NCBI GenBank assembly: GCA_009781045.1
Contig: WQYW01000036.1
Coordinates: forward strand, 1 to 38,000
DNA from: Alphaproteobacteria bacterium
GTDB taxonomy: Bacteria > Pseudomonadota > Alphaproteobacteria > Rhizobiales > Xanthobacteraceae
Direction: 5' to 3'
Length of the DNA stretch: 38,000 nt
Notes under the pieces: model-generated
What the model was told of the DNA's origin: nothing
The model's input: only the letters and a program-made list of their open reading frames with translations
Database searches by the model: none
Translations under genes and position numbers: made by a program
In this document: one piece after another, positions 32,652-38,000 of the stretch
How the letters are laid out: each line of letters opens with the position of its first letter
Position numbering within the stretch: position 1 is the first letter of the stretch

Positions 32652-35261
32652 ATGCAACCGACGCAGAATTCACTGAAGCCGGGAAAGTGGGTCAAGTCGA
32701 CCTGCAAGATGTGTCTGCACACGTGTTCGATCGAGGTGCATGTCACAGAAGACGGTGTGATCAACAAGATCGAAGGCGATCCCACCAATCCGGCCAACAA
32801 CGGCAGGCTCTGCCCCAAGGGCAATGCCGGTATCATGCGCCACTACGACCCGCAGCGTTTCAAAGAGCCGTTGCGCCGCACCAACAAGGAGAAGGGACCC
32901 GGCGTCGATCCGAAATGGGAGCCGATCAGCTGGGAGGAAGCCTTCGAGATCACGGCGCGTGAGATCAAAAAGTCGCTCGACCAGGATCCCCGCAAGATCA
33001 TGCCGTCGATGGAAGACTTCCAGAAGATGAACATCTGGAACTGGCCGCTGGCGCTGGGCACCCGCAATTTCTATCAGTCCGGTGGCACCATGTGCGGGGG
33101 AGCCTACCATCCGATCAACGGCTACATCCACTCGACCTTCGCCGCCGCCAACGACGCCAAATATTGTAACTACTGGATTTCCAACGGTGCCGGCGACGGC
33201 TTTTCCTCGCATCTGCATGCCGCGGCGCAGTCGAACTGGGTGGCCAAAGCCCGCGCCCGCGGCATGAAAGTCGTCGCTGTCGAACCGCGGATGTCGACCG
33301 CCGCCGCCAAGGCCGAGGAATGGATCCCGATCCGCCCCGCCACCGACCGCCAGTTCGCCATGAGCATGGCCCATGTCCTGGTCAATGAGAATCTCTGCGA
33401 CACCGTCTTCCTGCGCAAGGACTCCAACGCCCCCTACCTGGTCGGCCCCGATCAGATGTTCGTGCGCGATTCGGCCGGTCAGATCTACGTGTGGGACAGC
33501 GCCGACAAACGTGCCAAGCTCTGGAATGACCCCAGCGTGAAAAACGAGAACCTGGCGCTCGAAGGCGAATATGTGGTGGGCGGTGTCAAGTGCCGCCCCG
33601 CCTTCCAGGTTTACAAGGACATCCTGAAAGACGCCTCCCCCGAAAAGATGGAGAAGGTCACCACCATTCCGGCCGAAACGGTGCGGCGGATTGCGCGGGA
33701 ATACGCGCGCGAAGCGCGCATCGGCGAGACCATGACGCTTCCGGATGGCCGCACGGTGCCGTTCCGTCCCGCCGCCTACAACTACTACCGCGGGGCGCAG
33801 GGTCACAAGACCGGCATGATGACCAACCATGCCTTCCAGCTCGTCAACATGCTGATCGGCAATATCGACCACCCCGGCGGGCGCTGTGGTGTTACGCTGA
33901 CCGACGGCTGTGTCGACAACAACCACTGCCATGCCGGCGACTGCGGGCAGATGCTGGGTGTGCCCCATCAGCTGGGCCCGATGCCGCCCTTCTCCTGGCC
34001 GCCCAACGAGTATCACCTCGCGGGCTACTTCCCGGTCGGTGTCCATGCCCCGCACCTCAACCTGCTGGGCTTTCTTGAGCCCGAGAAATACGGCATCAAT
34101 TTCAAGCCCGACGTGCTCGTCAATTGCCACTCCAACCCGATCTGGGCGATCCAGGGACCGCGCGAGCAGTGGCTGAGGTTCCTGCGCGAGATGCGTTTCA
34201 TCGTCTGTGTCGACGTGATTCCGACGGAGACAACCGATTTCGCGGACATCATCCTGCCTTCCAGCGACTATCTCGAAACCTACAACTCGACGATGATCGA
34301 ACCGCCGCATACCGAGGGGGTGTGTTTCCGCCAGCCGGCAACACCCCCGATCCACAACACCAAGAGCGAAGAGGAAATTTTCTACGAGATTTCCGAGCGC
34401 ATCGGCGTCCTCGATCAGTATAACGAGGTCGTCAACATGATCCTCGGCTTCAATCAGAAGCCGCATCTCAAACTGCAGCCGGGCACGAAGTATTCGGACC
34501 GCGACATTGCCGAGCGCGTCGGCCTGTTGTGGAACGACAAGCCGATCGAGTGGTACATGGAAAACGGCCACGCTTCGACCGAGAAGCGTCTGGACAAGCT
34601 GTACCGGCCCTGGGACGGCATGCGTCTGCTGTTCTACATCGAGGATCTGGTGGTGCAGCGCGAGACCCTGCGAGCGCAGTTCGAGGAGGCCAAGGTTCCG
34701 TTCCGCCACGAGTGGCAGTTCGACGACTACCAGCCGCTGCCGCTGCCGCTGCTCGATCCGATCCATTCGGAGCCGGCGGAGTACAACCTCTACGCCATCA
34801 CCTTCAAGGACATCCAGATGAACTTCGGCGAGTCGTTGAGCAATCCCTGGCTCAAGGACATCACCTATCGCGATCCGGTGCACACGGGCCTGCTGCTCAA
34901 CACCGGCACAGCGAAAAAGCTCGGGCTGGCCAATGGCGACATCGTGCTGGTGGAATCGGCCTACGGCAAGCTCTATGGGCGGATTGCCACCACCGAGGGC
35001 ATGCACCATGAGACGCTCGGTGTGTCGAATGCGCTGTCGCGCACCAAGAACGAGAACCGTGGTGTGCTGATGTCGGGCGGGCACTACAACGACATGCTTC
35101 CCCATGATCTGCGCAACACCGACGGTGCCAGCGGACAGCCGGAGACCAGCTGCAAGGTCAAGGTGACGAAGCTGGCGGATTGGCCGGATTTCCTCAAGAA
35201 CGGCTCGACCGTGTATGACTTTGTGGATGCAGTACAGAATGCCAAGGGAGGGCTCCAGTAA
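32652..35261 (+). CDS. DMSO-reductase-family molybdoenzyme, catalytic subunit
   Basis: The 869-residue protein belongs to the large molybdopterin oxidoreductase family with bis-MGD cofactor. Cys18, Cys21, Cys25 and Cys54 bind an N-terminal [4Fe-4S] cluster. Cys148, in GGTMCGGAYHPIN, is the expected molybdenum ligand. The sequence lacks the catalytic (Sec/Cys)-His of formate dehydrogenase; its Cys-Gly-Gly-Ala context is nearer to arsenate, polysulfide or thiosulfate reductase and to acetylene hydratase and transhydroxylase. There is no Tat signal, and the ATG start is firm (AGGAGGG upstream), so the enzyme stays in the cytoplasm, unlike most respiratory relatives. The following gene is coupled by a TAATG overlap. 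The substrate is unknown. Confidence 0.9.
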   Translation: MQPTQNSLKPGKWVKSTCKMCLHTCSIEVHVTEDGVINKIEGDPTNPANNGRLCPKGNAGIMRHYDPQRFKEPLRRTNKEKGPGVDPKWEPISWEEAFEITAREIKKSLDQDPRKIMPSMEDFQKMNIWNWPLALGTRNFYQSGGTMCGGAYHPINGYIHSTFAAANDAKYCNYWISNGAGDGFSSHLHAAAQSNWVAKARARGMKVVAVEPRMSTAAAKAEEWIPIRPATDRQFAMSMAHVLVNENLCDTVFLRKDSNAPYLVGPDQMFVRDSAGQIYVWDSADKRAKLWNDPSVKNENLALEGEYVVGGVKCRPAFQVYKDILKDASPEKMEKVTTIPAETVRRIAREYAREARIGETMTLPDGRTVPFRPAAYNYYRGAQGHKTGMMTNHAFQLVNMLIGNIDHPGGRCGVTLTDGCVDNNHCHAGDCGQMLGVPHQLGPMPPFSWPPNEYHLAGYFPVGVHAPHLNLLGFLEPEKYGINFKPDVLVNCHSNPIWAIQGPREQWLRFLREMRFIVCVDVIPTETTDFADIILPSSDYLETYNSTMIEPPHTEGVCFRQPATPPIHNTKSEEEIFYEISERIGVLDQYNEVVNMILGFNQKPHLKLQPGTKYSDRDIAERVGLLWNDKPIEWYMENGHASTEKRLDKLYRPWDGMRLLFYIEDLVVQRETLRAQFEEAKVPFRHEWQFDDYQPLPLPLLDPIHSEPAEYNLYAITFKDIQMNFGESLSNPWLKDITYRDPVHTGLLLNTGTAKKLGLANGDIVLVESAYGKLYGRIATTEGMHHETLGVSNALSRTKNENRGVLMSGGHYNDMLPHDLRNTDGASGQPETSCKVKVTKLADWPDFLKNGSTVYDFVDAVQNAKGGLQ

Positions 35262-35875
35262 TGGCCAAGAAGGGGATGGTCTTCGATCTGAAGGCCTGTA
35301 TCGGCTGCAATGCCTGTGTGATCGCGTGCAAGCAGGAGAATTCGTTGCCGGAAGGTGTGTTCTTCACGCGCACCATCAGCTACGAATACGGCACCTACCC
35401 GAACGTCAAGCGGAGCTATATCCCGACGATCTGCAACCAGTGCGAGAACCCGCCGTGCCAGAAGGTATGTCCGAGCGGCGCCACCTTCGTGCGCGCCGAC
35501 GGCATCGTCATGGTACAGGGGGATAAATGCATCGGTTGCGCCAGTTGCGCGGTGGCCTGCCCCTACGACATGCGCTCCATGGTTCTGGACAGTTCCATGA
35601 AGGCCGGCCTGTTCGGTGGCGGGGAGATCACCCCCTTCGAGAGCCAGGGATACACCCGCTATATACCCGGCACGTCGGTCAAATGCGACTTCTGCAGCCA
35701 GCGGGTGGATGCCGGGCTGGAGCCGGCCTGCGTCGCCACCTGCCCGACCCATGCGCGGGTGTTCGGCGATCTGGATGATCCCAACAGCGCGCCCAGCGTC
35801 ATGATCCGCGAGCGGGGAGGGCGGCAGCCGTTGCCGGAAAAGGGAACCAAGCCGCGCGTTTACTACGTCGACTGA
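35261..35875 (+). CDS. Four-cluster ferredoxin subunit (PsrB/DmsB/NrfC type)
   Basis: The 204-residue protein has four cysteine groups: CIGCNACVIAC near residue 13, CNQCENPPCQKVCP near 58, CIGCASCAVACP near 90 and a fourth, CDFC...CVATCP, near 140-165. Each pattern matches a [4Fe-4S] site, and together they form the electron-transfer subunit of complex iron-sulfur molybdoenzymes. It carries electrons between the catalytic subunit and the membrane subunit. There is no signal peptide, consistent with a cytoplasmic-side complex. Its ATG overlaps the stop of the catalytic gene. Confidence 0.94.
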   Translation: MAKKGMVFDLKACIGCNACVIACKQENSLPEGVFFTRTISYEYGTYPNVKRSYIPTICNQCENPPCQKVCPSGATFVRADGIVMVQGDKCIGCASCAVACPYDMRSMVLDSSMKAGLFGGGEITPFESQGYTRYIPGTSVKCDFCSQRVDAGLEPACVATCPTHARVFGDLDDPNSAPSVMIRERGGRQPLPEKGTKPRVYYVD

Positions 35876-35910
35876 ACCGCTTTTAGACACGAACTGCTGC
35901 AGGTGTGGAA

Positions 35911-36831
35911 ATGGCACAAGATAGCAAAAACCTGGTCGGCGACAGCTTCAGGCTCGGCAACCGACGTCAGATCTACTGGGGAAGGTCGATGGCGATCGCC
36001 TTCTTCTGCGCCGAGGTCGGGGCCGGAACGTTTCTGGTCTCGATGTTCTATGACTTTCTCCCCGGAATGATCGTCGGATTGGTCATGACCGGCATTCTGA
36101 AACCCTACTTCCATCTGACGCATATGGGGGTGCCGCTGAAAGCCTGGCGGGCCTTCGCGCGTCAGGACCGCTCCTGGGTGAGCCGCGGTGCGCTCAGCAT
36201 CGTGGTGTTCGTCGGTCTCGGGCTGCTCTATGTCCTTCATGGCAGGCTAGGGATCGAGGTGTCGCCGCAGCTGACGACCGTGCTCAAGGGCGTGGTGGTC
36301 GCCGCCGGCATCGTGGTGGCGAGTTATCAGGGCCTGGCCATGGCAGCCTCGCCCTCGATCACGCTGTGGTCGACGCCTTTCGTGCCGGTGGCAAGCCTGT
36401 GTTATGCGGCGACCGGCGGGACGCTCACGGTGCTGGCACTGGGGTCGTTGACCGGGGCGCTGGATCCGGCTGCGATGCCGGGTCTGACCCGGGCGGCGGC
36501 GTTGCTGCTGGCGCTCGACTTTGTCGTGGTCCGCGCGCTTCTTGCCCATGCCAGGGCGAAATCGGAGGGCGGTGCCTTCTCGGTTGCACTTCTGGTCAGC
36601 GGCGCGCTGGCGGAGCGGTTCCGCAACCTGGTGATCCTGATCGGACTGGTGGCACCGCTGCTGCTTCTGGTCGGCACCGAGGTCGTCGGTGCGGCGCAGA
36701 AGCCGCTGTTGGCGGTGGCGCTGATCAGTATGCTGGTCGGTTTTTATGCCTTCCGAGTGCTGCTGTTCCGGGCCGCGGTTTTCGAGCCCATCACCCATGA
36801 TCTGGCCGGCAGCATCGGCCTGCCGCGCTGA
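35911..36831 (+). CDS. NrfD/PsrC-type membrane subunit
   Basis: The 306-residue integral membrane protein has about eight hydrophobic helices and the NrfD-family opening in which an RRQIYWGRSMAIAFF-like segment leads into the first helix. It would anchor the catalytic and ferredoxin subunits to the membrane and exchange electrons with the quinone pool. ATG 35911 is preceded by GCAGGTGTGG; a GTG six bases upstream is less likely. It follows the ferredoxin gene by 35 bases. Because neither partner has an export signal, the complex should face the cytoplasm, which is uncommon for NrfD-containing enzymes of this family. Confidence 0.88.
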   Translation: MAQDSKNLVGDSFRLGNRRQIYWGRSMAIAFFCAEVGAGTFLVSMFYDFLPGMIVGLVMTGILKPYFHLTHMGVPLKAWRAFARQDRSWVSRGALSIVVFVGLGLLYVLHGRLGIEVSPQLTTVLKGVVVAAGIVVASYQGLAMAASPSITLWSTPFVPVASLCYAATGGTLTVLALGSLTGALDPAAMPGLTRAAALLLALDFVVVRALLAHARAKSEGGAFSVALLVSGALAERFRNLVILIGLVAPLLLLVGTEVVGAAQKPLLAVALISMLVGFYAFRVLLFRAAVFEPITHDLAGSIGLPR

Positions 36832-36848
36832 GCGGGGTGAGAGGCCGG

Positions 36849-37799
36849 ATGGGGTGCGGGAGCGAGCTTGCGGTGGATCCGGGATTGCGAGCCGTGGGCA
36901 ACGGTGTGATCGCGGTCGAGGCTGGTGTCCGGACCGCACCGGCCTTGCAGCTGAGTTCGACAAAGCCGGGGCGGCAGGCCCCGGCTTTGGTCATCCATGA
37001 GGACGTGCTGACCATCGATGTCGAAGAGGTCGGCAGCTATTCGCTGATGTGGACACCGACCCGCGACACCAGTGCGGCGGTGGCCTGGTGCCGCGAAGAC
37101 GGCATCCTGACCGCAGACGCAATTGCCGCGGACGGCGATCAGGTTCCGGAAGCGCTGGCGCTGGCCGCCGGCTTTGCCTTTACCGAAGGCATCGTCAGCC
37201 AGCGGGCCGATATCTCCACCATGGCGGTGTGCCCGGAGCGCCCGGATGTGGTGCGGATGCGGCTTTCCGACCCGGAAGCGGTAGTGGTGCGTCGGCGCAA
37301 CGTGGTCATGAACAGTTCCTGCGGTGTCTGTGGCGGGCGGGAGCAGATTGAGCGCAGAGCGGCTGCGGGCCCTGTGGCCGCAGCCAGCCTGAACGTGAGC
37401 GTGGGTGAACTCTCCGCGCTCACCGAGGCGCTGCGTGCACGGCAGCAGGTGTTTGCCCGCACCGGCGGTGCCCATGGAGCGGCGATCTTCGATCGCGGTT
37501 GCCGGATTGTCGCCGTGGCGGAAGACCTCGGACGCCATAATGCGCTCGACAAGGTTATCGGGCAGCGCTTTCTCGAAGGCAGCGGCTTTGCCGGATGCGC
37601 GGCCGTGATCACCAGCCGCATCTCCTACGAAATGGTGGCGAAGGCGGCGCGGGCCGGTCTTGAACTGGTGGCGGCGATTTCGGCACCCTCATCGCTGGCG
37701 ATCGATATGGCCGAGCGCGCCGGCATCACGCTTTGTGGCTTTGTCCGCGGAGGATGTGCGGAGGTCTATACCCATGGCCATCGTGTCGCCGCTGCGTGA
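36849..37799 (+). CDS. fdhD: Formate dehydrogenase accessory sulfurtransferase FdhD
   Basis: FdhD receives sulfur from a cysteine desulfurase and transfers it to the bis-MGD cofactor before insertion into formate dehydrogenase-type enzymes. The catalytic motif MNSSCGVCGG is present with both cysteines, and the C-terminal region GRHNALDKVIG and ITSRISYEMVAKAARAG is typical. An N-terminal extension of about 70 residues has no clear counterpart. I prefer ATG 36849 (GAGAGG four to nine bases upstream) over GTG 36837. It lies 17 bases after the NrfD gene, so it is probably devoted to this molybdoenzyme, although the catalytic subunit does not look like a formate dehydrogenase. Confidence 0.93.
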   Translation: MGCGSELAVDPGLRAVGNGVIAVEAGVRTAPALQLSSTKPGRQAPALVIHEDVLTIDVEEVGSYSLMWTPTRDTSAAVAWCREDGILTADAIAADGDQVPEALALAAGFAFTEGIVSQRADISTMAVCPERPDVVRMRLSDPEAVVVRRRNVVMNSSCGVCGGREQIERRAAAGPVAAASLNVSVGELSALTEALRARQQVFARTGGAHGAAIFDRGCRIVAVAEDLGRHNALDKVIGQRFLEGSGFAGCAAVITSRISYEMVAKAARAGLELVAAISAPSSLAIDMAERAGITLCGFVRGGCAEVYTHGHRVAAA

Positions 37800-37878
37800 G
37801 TTCCCGGCACCGCGGGGTGAGCGGCCCGGCGGCCAAGGCGGCGAGTGTTACGGTGTGACCGCCTGGAAGGGGTGGCAC

Positions 37879-38000
37879 GTCGGGTAGCGGCGGCGCCTTT
37901 CGGCGCCGCCGCCCCCTAAGAACTGTACGTGCCTGTCACCAGGCATACAGCTCAAGCCATCGCTTCAGCGCCATGCTCTGGCACTGGGCAACCGGACGCA
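37879..38000 (-). mobile_element. Group II intron, 3' part (domains V and VI), continues beyond window
   Basis: Read on the minus strand, bases 37953 to 37920 form a 34-nucleotide domain V. GAGCTGTA pairs with TACAGTTC (one wobble included), there is a two-base bulge, and CCTG/CAGG is closed by a GTGA tetraloop. The AGC catalytic triad is present. Domain VI follows: an 11-pair GC stem (arms 37902-37912 and 37887-37897) and a bulged A (complement of 37885) before a CCC that pairs with GGG. The 3' end is placed at CCGAC, about 37879. The 5' part and any reverse-transcriptase gene lie outside the window. The intron inserted 80 bases after fdhD. Group II introns are self-splicing retroelements. 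Confidence 0.8.

Noticed and set aside
32652..35261. Catalytic subunit as a formate dehydrogenase because fdhD is in the operon
   Set aside because: The expected Sec/Cys-His pair at the molybdenum ligand is not present; the context is CGGAYHP.
37887..37912. GC-rich 11-pair hairpin after fdhD as a rho-independent terminator
   Set aside because: It is part of domain VI of a group II intron on the minus strand, next to a complete domain V, and has no T-run.
1..38000. CRISPR arrays, tRNA or rRNA genes, riboswitches
   Set aside because: Reading both strands showed no regularly spaced repeats, cloverleaf-like tRNA sequence, rRNA segments or recognisable riboswitch cores; the only structured RNA found is the group II intron end.

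Overview
The window reads as accessory DNA from a GC-rich proteobacterium, most likely an alphaproteobacterium. That guess rests on gene content and codon style (full-length pyruvate carboxylase, xanthine-oxidase-family operons with CoxD/CoxE/CoxG partners, an ExeA/RepA-like transposon remnant); there is no rRNA or tRNA to confirm it.

Layout. (1) 1-9.0 kb is a decaying, rearranged zone. It holds IS21-like end repeats, a lower-GC DUF3289-like gene overlapping a five-helix membrane protein gene on the minus strand, a frameshifted ExeA-type ATPase and truncated RepA-like ATPase meeting a truncated Sel1-repeat gene tail to tail, and three paralogous membrane-protein genes of which only the middle one is intact. 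A duplicated 3' fragment of the neighbouring nitroreductase lies among them. (2) 9.0-13.2 kb, minus strand: nitroreductase and pyruvate carboxylase. (3) 13.5-19.0 kb, plus strand: a five-gene operon of LLM flavin oxidoreductase, fumarylacetoacetate-hydrolase family protein, M20 amidohydrolase, cyclase-family metal hydrolase and a DRE-TIM (homocitrate/isopropylmalate synthase-like) enzyme. (4) 19.0-20.4 kb: debris, including a truncated DUF4411 PIN-like gene. (5) 20.4-32.0 kb: two complete molybdenum hydroxylases of the xanthine oxidase family. Set A is CoxG-like, FAD, [2Fe-2S] and Mo subunits. Set B is FAD, [2Fe-2S] and a Mo subunit carrying a CoxG domain fused to its N-terminus, followed by MoxR/CoxD and VWA/CoxE maturation proteins. 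(6) 32.6-37.8 kb: a second type of molybdoenzyme, a DMSO-reductase-family catalytic subunit without Tat signal, a four-cluster ferredoxin, an NrfD-type membrane subunit and FdhD. (7) The right edge is the 3' end (domains V and VI) of a group II intron on the minus strand.

How the genes may work together (inference). The molybdenum hydroxylases would hydroxylate an aromatic, probably nitrogen-containing, ring. The flavin oxidoreductase, cyclase-family hydrolase, M20 hydrolase and FAH-family enzyme would open and trim it. The DRE-TIM enzyme would carry out acyl-CoA condensation or cleavage, with pyruvate carboxylase replenishing oxaloacetate. The cytoplasmic iron-sulfur molybdoenzyme could exchange electrons between a pathway intermediate and the quinone pool. 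Neither hydroxylase has the cysteine motif of form I CO dehydrogenase, so the Cox-type maturation genes serve something else here. I do not recognise this combination as a described pathway. No transporter or dedicated regulator gene is present, but a perfect 12-3-12 palindrome sits in a candidate promoter before set B.
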